A DNA stretch of 64,000 bases from JAIBJN01 sp963839745 (GTDB taxonomy: Bacteria; Actinomycetota; Thermoleophilia; Gaiellales; Gaiellaceae), in assembly GCA_963839745.1 (NCBI GenBank), contig CAWIWC010000005.1, forward strand, positions 248,001 to 312,000. Reading direction: 5' to 3'. The position numbers were made by a program, and so were the translations under genes. This document shows, in pieces, positions 8,331 through 16,885 of the stretch (positions within the stretch are counted from its first letter, which is position 1; each line of letters begins with the position of its first letter). The notes below the pieces were generated by a model. The model was not told the DNA's origin and ran no database searches. It saw nothing but the letters and a program-made list of their open reading frames with translations.

Positions 8331-8991
8331 CGGCCACGGCCGTCGGGACGAGCGCGACGCCGTACTTGCGCGCGAGGTCAGGCTTCTTCGAGACGTCGAC
8401 CGTGACCACGTGCCGGCCCTCGGCGCGGAAGCGCTCCTCGAGTGCGCGGCAGTCGCTGCAGAGCGGGTGCGTGAACTGGAGCACGACCTCGCCGTTCGGC
8501 GAGAGGCCGAAGTCAGCGAGCTCGACCCGGTCGAGGCGATGGGAGCGGATCCCGCGCAGGCGTGCGCCGATGCGGTAGATCTCGCAGCCGGCGCACAGGC
8601 CCGTGGCGGCGGCGAGCAGGGCGAGGCCGGCCACCAGCAGAGCCAGCGCCCAGCCGAGCGTCGTCAGCCCGACCGCGTGCGCGATGGACGCCGAGCCGAG
8701 GACGACGACGCCGACCATGTTCGCGAAGCGCGGCGGCCTGGCGTCCTCGATCGGCCCCTCGCCGAAGCGCGGCTGCACGAGCTCGAAGTAGGCGAGGCAC
8801 GGGAGGCAGTACCGCCGGCCGAACGCGAGGCCGACCGCGAGCTGGAGGGCGAGGATGGCCAGGAGCGGCCACCAGCCCGTGACCACGGACACCAGAGCGA
8901 GCAGCCCGATCGTCGCCTGGTTGAAGCGCGGCCCGCGCGAGTCGATGACGTCGAGGTCGCGGTACGGGTCGGCCGTGCGAGCGCGCTTCAT
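8290..8991 (-). CDS. DUF4395 membrane protein with C-terminal thioredoxin-like domain
   Basis: The 233-residue protein begins with a DUF4395-type region: DSRGPRFNQATIGLLAL followed by four hydrophobic helices up to about residue 140. After it comes a soluble thioredoxin/glutaredoxin-like segment with FTHPLCSDCRALEE, VTVDVSKKPDLARKYGV and the cis-Pro loop VPTAVAV. Three Cys pairs are visible: CLPC between helices, CAGC after the last helix, and CSDC as the likely redox site. It may pass reducing equivalents across the membrane or sense thiol state. Specific partners are unknown. It is divergent from sucA with 64 bases between them. Confidence 0.8.
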   Translation of the reverse strand: MKRARTADPYRDLDVIDSRGPRFNQATIGLLALVSVVTGWWPLLAILALQLAVGLAFGRRYCLPCLAYFELVQPRFGEGPIEDARPPRFANMVGVVVLGSASIAHAVGLTTLGWALALLVAGLALLAAATGLCAGCEIYRIGARLRGIRSHRLDRVELADFGLSPNGEVVLQFTHPLCSDCRALEERFRAEGRHVVTVDVSKKPDLARKYGVALVPTAVAVTGRGAVLARLAG

Positions 8992-9055
8992 TTTGTGAAG
9001 CTTACCCGCTTACCGAAGCGCGAATCGTCCCAGTCGCTATCCTCATTTCAAGGGC

Positions 9056-11899
9056 GTGGAACGCGAGCAGATTGACGATCTGAACACCGGCTTCGTCGAG
9101 GAGCTCTTCGCCGACTACCTCGCTGCTCCCGAGTCGGTGGATCCGCAGTGGCGGGCCCTCTTCGAGGCGAACCCCGAGGCGCTCCTCGAGCACCTCCCGC
9201 TGCTTCGGCGGCTGCGCGAGCTCTACCCCGACGGCGTGCCCGATGGAAACGGCGCGCCTGCGGCCGCCCCGGCGGTGACGGCCGGCGAGGCTGAAGCGCC
9301 GCCCGACCGCCTGCTGCTCGGCGGAGTCGCGGCGGGGATGTCCCTGGTCAAGGCGCATCGCACCCACGGCCATCTCGCCGCACGCCTCGACCCGCTCGGC
9401 TCGGAGCCGCCCGGCGACCCCGCGCTCGACCCGGACCGGCTCGAGCCGCGGCTGACGCCCGAGCTCATGGCCAGCATCCCGGCGAGCGTCCTGCGCCTCT
9501 ACGTCAAGGCGGAGACGCTGGTCGAGGCGCTGCCGGTCCTGCGCGAGACGTACTGCGGGACGATGGCGTTCGAGCTGGAGCACATCTCGAGCCACGAGCA
9601 GCGGCTCTGGCTGCGCGAAGCGATCGAGTCCGGCACGTTCCGGCGCCCGTTCGCACCCGAGGAGAAGAAGGCCCTTCTCAGCCGCCTGTCGGACGTCGAG
9701 GGCTTCGAGCGCTATCTGCGCCGAGCCTTCCTGGGGCAGAAGCAGTTTTCCATCGAAGGGCTCGACGTCATGGTCCCGATGCTCGACGAGGCGATCGAGC
9801 TGGCGGCCGACGACGGGGCGAGGCGCGTCGTGCTCGGCATGGCGCACCGCGGCCGGCTCAACGTGCTCGCCCATACGGTGGGCCGGGAGGTCGACGCGAT
9901 CCTGCGCGAGTTCGAGGGCGAGCGCGTCCTCGAAGCCGTCTCGGCCGACCTGGAGAGCGGCTCGGGCGACGTGAAGTACCACCTCGGCGCCGAGGGCGTC
10001 CGCGAGACGCCGAGCGGCGAGGTCACGGTTTCGCTCGTCTCGAACCCGAGCCACCTCGAGTTCGTCGACCCGGTCGTCGAGGGGGAGACGCGCGCGTCGC
10101 AGACCGATCACAGCTCGCCCGCCGGCGAGCACGACCCGTCGGCCGCGCTCGCGATCCTCATCCACGGCGACGCGGCCTTCCCGGGCCAGGGTGTCGTGGC
10201 CGAGACGCTCAACCTCCAGGAGCTGGCCGGCTACAGGACGGGCGGGACCCTGCACATCATCGCCAACAACCAGGTCGGGTTCACGACCGATCCCGACGAG
10301 GGCCGCTCGACCCGCTACTCGAGCGACCTGGCCAAGGGATTCGACACGCCGATCGTGCACGTGAACGCCGACGACCCGGAGGCGGCCGTCTCGGCGATCC
10401 GGCTGGCCATGGCCTTCCGGGCACGGTTCCGGCACGACGTCGTCGTCGACCTCGTCGGCTACCGGCGCTTCGGCCACAACGAGGGCGACGAGCCGAGCTA
10501 CACCCAGCCGCTCATGTACAAGCTCATCGAGGAGCACCCCGCGGTCCGCGAGCAGTACGCGCGGAAGCTCGTCGAGGACGGCCTCGTCACGCCGGAGGAG
10601 GTCGAGGCCTTCATGCACGAGGTGCAGGAGCGCATGCGCTCTGTCCACGAGGAGCTGAAGGCGTCGTTCGCCACCGGCGCCCGCCGCAAGGAGCGCCGCA
10701 TCGGCCGCGGCGCCGACACGCGGCTCGAGACGGCGGTGCCGGCCGAGCAGCTCGAGGAGTTGAACGAGCGCCTGCTCCAGGTGCCCGAGGGCTTCACGGT
10801 GCACCCGAAGCTCGCGAAGGCGCTCGAGCGCAGGCGGGATACGCTCGGCGAGCAGGGGGGCATCGACTGGGCGCAGGCGGAGGGCCTCGCCTTCGGGAGC
10901 CTCCTCGCCGGCGCCACGCCGGTGCGGCTCACCGGCCAGGACACGGAGCGCGGGACGTTCTCGCACCGGCACCTGGTGCTCCACGACTACGTGACGGGTG
11001 AGAAGTACGCGCCGATCGAGCACCTGCCGACCTCGCGGGCCCCGTTCCAGGTCTACAACTCGCCGCTCTCCGAGACCGGCGCGCTCGGGTTCGAGTACGG
11101 CTACTCCGTGGCGGTCTCGCGTGCGCTCGTCCTCTGGGAGGCGCAGTTCGGCGACTTCGTGAACTCGGCTCAGGTCGTGATCGACCAGTTCGTCGTCTCC
11201 GGGCTTTCGAAGTGGACGCAGAGCACGCGGCTCACGCTCCTGCTGCCGCACGGGTACGAGGGCAACGGGCCCGAGCACTCGAGCGCGCGGCTCGAGCGGT
11301 TCATGCAGCTCGCCGCCCAGGAGAACATCCGCGTCGTCAACCCGTCGACGGCCGCGCAGTACTTCCATCTCCTGCGCAGGCAGGCCCTGCACCCCAAGGG
11401 CCGCCCGCTCGTCGTGCTGACGCCGAAGGGCCTCCTCAGGCACAAGGAGGCGACATCGCACCTCCAGGAGCTGAGCGAGGGCGGGTTCCGGGCGATCATC
11501 GACGACCCGCGCCTCGACGCGGACGAGAAACGCGAGATCTCGCGGCTCGTCTTCTGCTCCGGAAAGGTCTACTACGACATCATCGGCCACGAGGCCTTCG
11601 GCGCTTCAGAGGGCGTCGCCGTGGCCAGGCTCGAGCAGCTCTATCCTTTCCCGGTCGCGACCTACGACGAGCTGCTCTCGCGCTACCCGTCGATCACCGA
11701 GGTCGTCTGGAGCCAGGAGGAGCCGCAGAACATGGGGGCGTGGCGCGCGATCCGGCACCGCCTGGAGGAAGGGCTGCCGGCCGAGGTCGACCTGCGCTAC
11801 GTCGGTCGGCCGTGGCGGGCGAGCCCCAGCGAGGGCTACCCGACCGCGCACATGCTCGAGCAGGACCGCATCGCGCGCGAGGCGATCGGCGCCTTCTAG
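9056..11899 (+). CDS. sucA: 2-oxoglutarate dehydrogenase E1 component
   Basis: This TPP-dependent subunit decarboxylates 2-oxoglutarate in the citric acid cycle and passes the succinyl group to E2. The 947-residue protein starts with the E1 N-terminal helix (FVEELFADYLAAPESVDPQW). It has AHRTHGHLAARLDPLGS, the active-site segment GMAHRGRLNVLAH, the TPP/Mg region IHGDAAFPGQGVVAE with ANNQVGFTT, and the C-terminal EEPQNMGAW. A 30-residue Ala/Pro-rich linker near residue 70 is present. Unlike mycobacterial Kgd, there is no E2 catalytic domain at the N-terminus, so it is a plain E1. The start is a GTG. Its TAG overlaps the stop of the convergent sigma factor gene. Confidence 0.95.
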   Translation: MEREQIDDLNTGFVEELFADYLAAPESVDPQWRALFEANPEALLEHLPLLRRLRELYPDGVPDGNGAPAAAPAVTAGEAEAPPDRLLLGGVAAGMSLVKAHRTHGHLAARLDPLGSEPPGDPALDPDRLEPRLTPELMASIPASVLRLYVKAETLVEALPVLRETYCGTMAFELEHISSHEQRLWLREAIESGTFRRPFAPEEKKALLSRLSDVEGFERYLRRAFLGQKQFSIEGLDVMVPMLDEAIELAADDGARRVVLGMAHRGRLNVLAHTVGREVDAILREFEGERVLEAVSADLESGSGDVKYHLGAEGVRETPSGEVTVSLVSNPSHLEFVDPVVEGETRASQTDHSSPAGEHDPSAALAILIHGDAAFPGQGVVAETLNLQELAGYRTGGTLHIIANNQVGFTTDPDEGRSTRYSSDLAKGFDTPIVHVNADDPEAAVSAIRLAMAFRARFRHDVVVDLVGYRRFGHNEGDEPSYTQPLMYKLIEEHPAVREQYARKLVEDGLVTPEEVEAFMHEVQERMRSVHEELKASFATGARRKERRIGRGADTRLETAVPAEQLEELNERLLQVPEGFTVHPKLAKALERRRDTLGEQGGIDWAQAEGLAFGSLLAGATPVRLTGQDTERGTFSHRHLVLHDYVTGEKYAPIEHLPTSRAPFQVYNSPLSETGALGFEYGYSVAVSRALVLWEAQFGDFVNSAQVVIDQFVVSGLSKWTQSTRLTLLLPHGYEGNGPEHSSARLERFMQLAAQENIRVVNPSTAAQYFHLLRRQALHPKGRPLVVLTPKGLLRHKEATSHLQELSEGGFRAIIDDPRLDADEKREISRLVFCSGKVYYDIIGHEAFGASEGVAVARLEQLYPFPVATYDELLSRYPSITEVVWSQEEPQNMGAWRAIRHRLEEGLPAEVDLRYVGRPWRASPSEGYPTAHMLEQDRIAREAIGAF

Positions 11900-12834
11900 T
11901 CCGGGCCGCGCGCGTCCTGGATCTCGCGCAGGAGCGCGCGCACGTCGGCGACCGGCCCGAGGTGTGCGAGCTTCTCCGGGTTGGCGATCGAGCGGATCGT
12001 CTGGACGGTGCCGTCGGCGACGTCGAGCGAGAAGATGCTGATGAGCTGTCCCTCGCGGTCGAGGAACAGCGCGCCCGGCTGACCGTTGATCTCCGTGCGG
12101 CGGAACGTGGCGCCGGCCATGATCAGCTGGTTGCCGAGGCCGAGCAGAAGCCGGGAGACATTGTCGCGGCCGTAGATCGGCCGGCGCCAGGCCGGGCCTT
12201 CGCGGCTGCCGTCGCCGTAGACGACGACGTCGTGGGCCAGCAGCCCGACGAGGCCGTCGGTGTCGCCGTCCTCGACTGCGTCGAAGAAGCGGTCGGCGAG
12301 CCGCTGCCGTTCCTCGCGCGAGGCTTCGAACCTCGGCCGCTGGTCGTCCACGTGGCGCCGCGCGCGCACTGCGAGCTGGCGGGTGTTGTCCTCGCTCTTG
12401 CCCACGACGTCGGAGACCTGGTCGTAGCCGTACCCGAAGACGTCGTGGAGCAGGAAGACCGCCCGCTCGACCGGGGTGAGGCTCTCCAGGAGCACGAGGA
12501 ACGCGAGTGAGAGCGAGTCGGCGGTCTCCGCGTGCTGGGCCGTGTCGGCGTCGGGGTCGGTGAGGAGCGGCTCGGGGAGCCACTCGCCGACGTACTCCTC
12601 GCGCTGGGCGCGCGCGGAGCGGAGGTAGTCGATCGAGAGCCGCGTCGTCACGGTGGAGAGGTACGCCTTGGGCGAGTCGATCTCCTCGCCCTCGCTCTGC
12701 GCGCGGTGGTAGCGGAGGAAGGCCTCCTGCACGATGTCCTCGGCCTCGCCGACGCTTCCGACCATGCGGTAGGCGATCGAGAAGAGCAGCGGCCTGAGCT
12801 CCTCGTAGATCTCGTCTGTCGGTCTCTCGTGCAT
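11896..12834 (-). CDS. sigJ: ECF41-family RNA polymerase sigma factor (SigJ-like) with SnoaL-like C-terminal domain
   Basis: This alternative sigma factor has its own fused regulatory domain instead of an anti-sigma factor. Region 2 covers about residues 10-80 (AYRMVGSVGEAEDIVQEAFLRY, read in two overlapping parts), and region 4 lies near residues 115-165 (LTPVERAVFLLHDVFGYGY). The linker carries the ECF41 hallmark WLPEPL, and the C-terminal SnoaL-like domain (about 190-300) has NPEKL, close to the family NPDKL motif. It faces an epimerase gene at 12949, the gene class usually controlled by ECF41 factors. TGTCACA/CGTC promoter pairs sit on both strands between them, so it probably activates itself and that gene. 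Confidence 0.93.
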   Translation of the reverse strand: MHERPTDEIYEELRPLLFSIAYRMVGSVGEAEDIVQEAFLRYHRAQSEGEEIDSPKAYLSTVTTRLSIDYLRSARAQREEYVGEWLPEPLLTDPDADTAQHAETADSLSLAFLVLLESLTPVERAVFLLHDVFGYGYDQVSDVVGKSEDNTRQLAVRARRHVDDQRPRFEASREERQRLADRFFDAVEDGDTDGLVGLLAHDVVVYGDGSREGPAWRRPIYGRDNVSRLLLGLGNQLIMAGATFRRTEINGQPGALFLDREGQLISIFSLDVADGTVQTIRSIANPEKLAHLGPVADVRALLREIQDARGPD

Positions 12835-12849
12835 CGCGTCACACCCTGA

Positions 12850-12877
12850 GACGAGACAGCGCCGGTCGTCTGTGACA
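12850..12877 (-). promoter_or_regulatory. Candidate ECF41-type promoter of the sigma factor gene
   Basis: On the minus strand, TGTCACA (plus coordinates 12871-12877) is followed after 17 bases by CGTC (12850-12853). This matches the known ECF41 promoter pair. It lies 16 bases upstream of the ATG at 12834 and would allow autoregulation. Confidence 0.75.
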
Positions 12878-12889
12878 CGTCGGCTCGGG

Positions 12890-12916
12890 TGTCACAGAGG
12901 CGTGTGCCCGTTCGTC
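12890..12916 (+). promoter_or_regulatory. Candidate ECF41-type promoter of the epimerase gene
   Basis: TGTCACA at 12890-12896 is followed after 16 bases by CGTC at 12913-12916. The ATG of the epimerase gene is 33 bases further on, preceded by the ribosome binding site AAAGGAG. The same pair appears on the opposite strand for the sigma factor gene. Confidence 0.8.
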
Positions 12917-12948
12917 TCAGAGCGTGAAACCAGGGAAAGGAGACGACG

Positions 12949-13926
12949 ATGAAAGTCTTCATCGCAGGCGGGACCGGAGCGGTCGGCAAGCGCCTCGTGC
13001 CGCTCCTCGCTTCCGCAGGACACGACGTCTACGCCACGACGCGCTCCGCCGGCAAGGTCGACGATCTCCGTCGGCTCGGCGCCGAGCCGGTCGTCCTCGA
13101 CATCCTCGACCGCGAGGCCGTGGAAGCCGCGATCGCGGCGGCGCGGCCAGAGGTGATCGTCCACCAGGCCACGGCTCTCGCGGACATGAGCGACTTTCGC
13201 CACTTCGCCGAGGAGTTCGCGCAGACCGACCGCCTGAGGACCGAGGGAACCGACAACCTGCTCGCGGCTGCCACAGCCTCCGGCGTGCGCCGTGTCGTCG
13301 CCCAGAGCTTCACCGGCTGGCCGTACGCCAGGGTCGGTGGGCCCGTGAAGACGGAGGACGACCCGCTCGACCCCGATCCGCCCGAGGCGGCGCGCGGGGT
13401 GCTGGCGGCCATCCGCCACGTCGAGGGGCGCGTAACCGAGACCCCGGGCCTCGAGGGCGTTGCCCTTCGCTACGGCGGCTTCTACGGACCGGGCACGAGC
13501 CTGACGGAAGGCGGAGTCCACCTCGAGGCCGTCCGCAAGCGGAAGTTCCCCGTCGTCGGCGGCGGGCACCGGGATCTGGTCGTTCGTCCACATCGACGAC
13601 GTCGCCACGGCGACGAAGGCTGCGATCGAGAGCGACGCGACCGGGATCTTCAACATCGTCGACGACGAGCCGGCGCCGGTGTCGGAGTGGCTCCCGTACC
13701 TCGCCGCCGCGATCGGTGCCAAGCCGCCTCGGCACGTGCCGGCGTGGGTCGGCCGGAGCTCGCGGTCGGCGAGCTCGGGCTCGCGATGATGACCACGTCC
13801 CGCGGCGCCTCGAACGAGAAGGCCAAGCGCGAGCTCGGCTGGCGGCTCCGCTACCCGAGCTGGCGGCTCGGCTTCAAGGTCGGGCTCGCCGACGAGCTGC
13901 CGACTCCGCAGGCGGTCGCCGTGTAA
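12949..13926 (+). CDS. NAD(P)-dependent epimerase/reductase (SDR, extended type), two compensating frame breaks
   Basis: The protein starts MKVFIAGGTGAVGKRLVPLL, a Rossmann fold with the GGTGAVG nucleotide-binding motif. It continues like atypical NAD(P)-dependent epimerases to RKRKFPVVGGG. Between about 13567 and 13755 the correct protein is in the next frame (TGIWSFVHIDDVATATKAA ... HVPAWVGR), and afterwards the first frame resumes (ASNEKAKRELGWRL), so the total length stays divisible by three. One extra and one missing base explain this. In ECF41 systems the gene facing the sigma factor is usually an oxidoreductase, epimerase or carboxymuconolactone decarboxylase, which fits. Its substrate is unknown. 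Confidence 0.87.
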   Translation: MKVFIAGGTGAVGKRLVPLLASAGHDVYATTRSAGKVDDLRRLGAEPVVLDILDREAVEAAIAAARPEVIVHQATALADMSDFRHFAEEFAQTDRLRTEGTDNLLAAATASGVRRVVAQSFTGWPYARVGGPVKTEDDPLDPDPPEAARGVLAAIRHVEGRVTETPGLEGVALRYGGFYGPGTSLTEGGVHLEAVRKRKFPVVGGGHRDLVVRPHRRRRHGDEGCDRERRDRDLQHRRRRAGAGVGVAPVPRRRDRCQAASARAGVGRPELAVGELGLAMMTTSRGASNEKAKRELGWRLRYPSWRLGFKVGLADELPTPQAVAV

Positions 13927-13949
13927 TGCCCAGGGCGTAGACTCGCGCG

Positions 13950-14918
13950 GTGATCGACCCCACCGAGCGCTGGCCACGAGGCCACGACGAGAAGCCCGAC
14001 TACGCCGGGCTTCTCACGTACGGCGGCGCCCGCTACACGCAGGATCCGGCCGAGCTGGCGGGCGTCGACGTGGCTCTCGTCGGAGCCCCGACGGACGACC
14101 TCGTCTCCGACCGCCCCGGCACGCGCTTCGGCCCACGGGCGATCCGCGCGGCCAGCTGCCCGCCGGGCCCGCATCTCGAGGCCGGGATCGACGCCTTCGC
14201 CGAGCTCTCCATCGTCGACTTCGGCGATGCGCCGGTCATCCCGGCCGACCCGGTGCGGACCCACGAGGCGATCGAGACGACGGTCGGCCAGGTCCTCGCC
14301 GCCGGCGCGATTCCGGTCGTGCTCGGCGGGGACCACTCCATCTCCGAGCCCGACATCCGCGCCTGCGCGGCCTTCCACGGCCCTGTCGGCCTCGTCCACT
14401 TCGACACCCACACCGACACCGGCAAGGAGGTCTTCGGCGTCGAGGTCTCGCACGGCACGCCCTTCTACCGGCTCGTCGAGCAGGGCCACGTCGACCCTCG
14501 CCGCTACGTGCAGGTCGGGCTCCGCGGCTACTGGCCGGGCGAAGCCGAGTTCGGCTGGCAGGCGGAGCACGGGGTGACGAGCTTCTTCATGCACGACGTC
14601 AGGGAGCTCGGGATCAAGGCGGTCGCGCGGCGGGCGATCGAGATCGTCGGTGACGGCCCGGTGTTCCTCACGGTCGACATCGACGTGCTCGACCCGGCCT
14701 TCGCCCCCGGCACCGGGACGCCCGAGCCCGGAGGGATGACGACCGCCGACCTCCTCTGGGCGTCGCGCACGGTCGCCGAGGGGCTCGACCTCGTCGGCGC
14801 CGACGTCGTCGAGGTGATCCCGACCGCTGTGGGATCGTCGGACGTCACGGCGCTGGCCGCGGACAGGATCGTGCGCGAGATCCTGACGGGGATGGCGCTG
14901 CGCCGGCGGGCTAGCTAG
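13950..14918 (+). CDS. Agmatinase/arginase-family ureohydrolase
   Basis: This family hydrolyses guanidino compounds such as agmatine, guanidinobutyrate or formiminoglutamate, using a binuclear manganese site. The metal ligands are visible: His129 in LGGDHS, Asp152, His154 and Asp156 in HFDTHTDTG, and Asp243/Asp245 in TVDIDVLDPA, followed by the substrate-loop motif PGTGTPEPGG. At 322 residues it has normal length. The GTG start follows the epimerase stop by 23 bases. The exact substrate cannot be told from sequence. An agmatinase role would feed putrescine metabolism, which is of interest given the polyamine-type transporter at 43.7-47.9 kb. Confidence 0.88.
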   Translation: MIDPTERWPRGHDEKPDYAGLLTYGGARYTQDPAELAGVDVALVGAPTDDLVSDRPGTRFGPRAIRAASCPPGPHLEAGIDAFAELSIVDFGDAPVIPADPVRTHEAIETTVGQVLAAGAIPVVLGGDHSISEPDIRACAAFHGPVGLVHFDTHTDTGKEVFGVEVSHGTPFYRLVEQGHVDPRRYVQVGLRGYWPGEAEFGWQAEHGVTSFFMHDVRELGIKAVARRAIEIVGDGPVFLTVDIDVLDPAFAPGTGTPEPGGMTTADLLWASRTVAEGLDLVGADVVEVIPTAVGSSDVTALAADRIVREILTGMALRRRAS

Positions 14919-14954
14919 TCCGGGTCGGGCAGCAGCCCAAGAGCGCCTGACCGT

Positions 14955-15491
14955 CTAGACGTCGTGCAGCGAGTCGACGGCAAGCGCGATTCCCGCTGCG
15001 ATCTCCGCCGCGCCTAGAAGCCGTCCGCCGGCTGCGAGCAGCGCGTCGGCCCGTGTGCTTCGCGGAATGAAGGTCGAGAGGAGAACGAGCGCGTAGGCCA
15101 CCCCGAGCGCCCCGACGGCCCAGCCCACGATGTCGTCGCCGCCGGCGGTCAGAGCGAGCATGACCACGCCGGGAGTCAGGAGAAGAGGGAAGGCAACCGG
15201 GACGAGCGCAGCGCCGAGCCCGCCGAGCTCGGGCTCGCGGGCGGGTCGTGCGAGCACCAATGCACGGGCGCCCTCCAGGGCCAGCACGACGGCGCTCGCC
15301 AGCCGGAAGGTCTCCGGAGTGATGTCGAGCGCGTCCAGGAAGGCGTCTCCGACCGCTGCGACGGCGGCGCCGGAGCCCAACGCGATGAGCGCCCCGAGCG
15401 CAACCGCCGCGCGCCGCTCCGGCAGGACCAGCCGCAGGCGGCACGGGTTCACGGACGTGACCAGCGCCAGGAGCAGGAAGGCAAAGCTCAC
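14955..15491 (-). CDS. Integral membrane protein, MarC-like
   Basis: The 178-residue protein is almost entirely hydrophobic with about six transmembrane helices: SFAFLLLALVTSVNPCRLRL, a Gly/Ala helix, a middle segment ITPETFRLASAVVLALEGAR, then VAFPLLLTPGVVMLAL and two more. The pattern 'PERR..AL', 'FRLA..', 'FPLLLTPG' resembles the MarC/YchE family, whose function is unknown. The GTG start overlaps the TGA of the upstream gene by 4 bases (GTGA), so the two are translationally coupled. I infer that it acts with the exported alpha-helical protein encoded before it. Family assignment is moderate. Confidence 0.6.
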   Translation of the reverse strand: MSFAFLLLALVTSVNPCRLRLVLPERRAAVALGALIALGSGAAVAAVGDAFLDALDITPETFRLASAVVLALEGARALVLARPAREPELGGLGAALVPVAFPLLLTPGVVMLALTAGGDDIVGWAVGALGVAYALVLLSTFIPRSTRADALLAAGGRLLGAAEIAAGIALAVDSLHDV

Positions 15492-16663
15492 CGCGCCGAC
15501 TCCGCTTCCATCACCTCGAGGGTGGCGAGCAGTCCGGAGAGCGGATGGCGCTGATGGTCCATCTGCGTGTAGCCGTCCTCTGTGAACCAGGCCCCGCGCG
15601 CGAGCAGCGGGCGCGGGGCTTTCTCCGCTTCGGCGCGGTCGATCTGGCGCTCGACCGCCCGCCCGGCAGTGCAGCGCAGGCGCGCCGAAAGGTTGTCGGT
15701 CAGGTCGGCGAGTCGAGGATCGGCGACGCTCAGGCGCCAGAGCGCCGCCAGGCCTTCGCTCACGGTCCCGAGGCCCGCGCCGGAGGCCGGCTCGCCGCGA
15801 AAGACGCGGTTGAGGCCGCCCTGGCCGCTTTGCGATTCGAGGCGGGAGTTGAGGCCGAGGATCCCGGCGAGATCGCGCGCGTACGCGATCTCCGGCTCGC
15901 CCAGCTTGCCCGGGCCGAGCTCGGCGAGCGCGTACGCCGACCAGTGGTCGGGGAACGTGAGCACGTAGCCCTCGACGTCGTCGCGGCGCGTGGCCACGAA
16001 GCGAGCGAGCCGGCGCGCGGGCTTCTCCCATCCTTCGCCGGGGAAGAGCTTGTCGAGGAGCGCGAACGTCCAGAGCGCCTGGCCGGTGCCGAACTTGGCG
16101 TATTCGCCCGGGACGGCGCTCTCCGTCGCCAGGCTCCAGCGCCCGAGGACGCTGCCGTCGGCCTGCTGCTGCGAGGCGAGGAACTGCCCGAGCCCGCGGA
16201 TCAGATCGTCCTCGCTCTCGTCCCCGGTGGCGAGGCGGCGCTGAATCAGTGCGATCGCCAGGAGCCCGCTCGCGCCGAGGCGCGCGTCCTGTCCGGGCTC
16301 CGCGAACGCCGTCCAGTCGTCGTTCCGAAGGAGGTTCGCGTGCACGAAGGAGAGCCCATGCTCGGCCGCCGCCAGCGCGTCCTCGTCTCCGCTCTCCCCG
16401 GCGAGCTGGTAGAGGCCGAACATCACGCCGGCGTGCCGCGTGATGTTGTAGTCCTCGGAGACGGCGTCGTGCTTGCGGTCGTAGCCGTAGGTGTAGAGCC
16501 CGCCCGGCCGCATGCCGCGCTCGAGCCAGCCGAACGACTCGGCGATTGCGCCGCGTGCGGCGGCGGGCGTGAGCGCAGGGCAGACCTCGGCCGGCACGAC
16601 CATGACGCGGAGCGCGAGCGCCCCGAGCGCGAGGACGGCGGCGTAGAGCAACAGGCGTCGCAC
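15488..16663 (-). CDS. Exported alpha/alpha-toroid-like protein of unknown function
   Basis: After the GTG at 16663 the product has an N-terminal hydrophobic segment RRLLLYAAVLALGALALRVM, a signal peptide or anchor, then about 360 residues of helical repeats. Conserved-looking blocks include GGLYTYGYDRKHDAVSEDYN, RHAGVMFGLYQLAGE, LLRNDDWTAFAEPG and QADGSVLGRW. Together they suggest an alpha/alpha-barrel as in glycan-acting epimerases, lyases or prenyltransferase-like repeats. A longer upstream start would run into the tRNA gene and is rejected. It is coupled to the MarC-like gene by a GTGA overlap. I do not recognise a specific family. Confidence 0.65.
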   Translation of the reverse strand: MRRLLLYAAVLALGALALRVMVVPAEVCPALTPAAARGAIAESFGWLERGMRPGGLYTYGYDRKHDAVSEDYNITRHAGVMFGLYQLAGESGDEDALAAAEHGLSFVHANLLRNDDWTAFAEPGQDARLGASGLLAIALIQRRLATGDESEDDLIRGLGQFLASQQQADGSVLGRWSLATESAVPGEYAKFGTGQALWTFALLDKLFPGEGWEKPARRLARFVATRRDDVEGYVLTFPDHWSAYALAELGPGKLGEPEIAYARDLAGILGLNSRLESQSGQGGLNRVFRGEPASGAGLGTVSEGLAALWRLSVADPRLADLTDNLSARLRCTAGRAVERQIDRAEAEKAPRPLLARGAWFTEDGYTQMDHQRHPLSGLLATLEVMEAESAR

Positions 16664-16706
16664 CGCGAGGAGGCTACGCGACCGTCCGCCGGAGGAGAAG
16701 AGGCAG

Positions 16707-16778
16707 TGCCCCCGGCAAGAATCGAACTTGCGCACGCGGTTTAGGAAACCGCTGCTCTATCCACTGAGCTACGGGGGC
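16707..16778 (-). tRNA. tRNA-Arg (anticodon CCT)
   Basis: The minus strand gives a complete 72-base cloverleaf: acceptor stem GCCCCCG/CGGGGGC with discriminator A, D-arm GCTC/GAGC, anticodon stem GCGGT/ACCGC around the loop TTCCTAA, and T-arm GCAAG/CTTGC around TTCGATT. The anticodon CCT reads AGG codons. CCA is not encoded in the gene. Confidence 0.97.
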
Positions 16779-16885
16779 GGGACGCTCCAAGTGTAGAGCC
16801 GTCGGCGCTCGACCCGGTTCTCAAAATCTGGCTCCGAGTCTGATAGAAAGGGCAAGTCATTTTGCCGAATCACGGAGGGGGAGAC

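Noticed and set aside
9002..11590. Long open frame antisense to sucA.
   Set aside because: It mirrors the codon bias of the sense gene in GC-rich DNA, has no domain, and the sense strand is clearly E1 of 2-oxoglutarate dehydrogenase.
16664..16735. Longer N-terminus for the exported protein gene at 15488-16663.
   Set aside because: The extension would run into the tRNA-Arg gene, and the signal peptide starts at the GTG of 16663.
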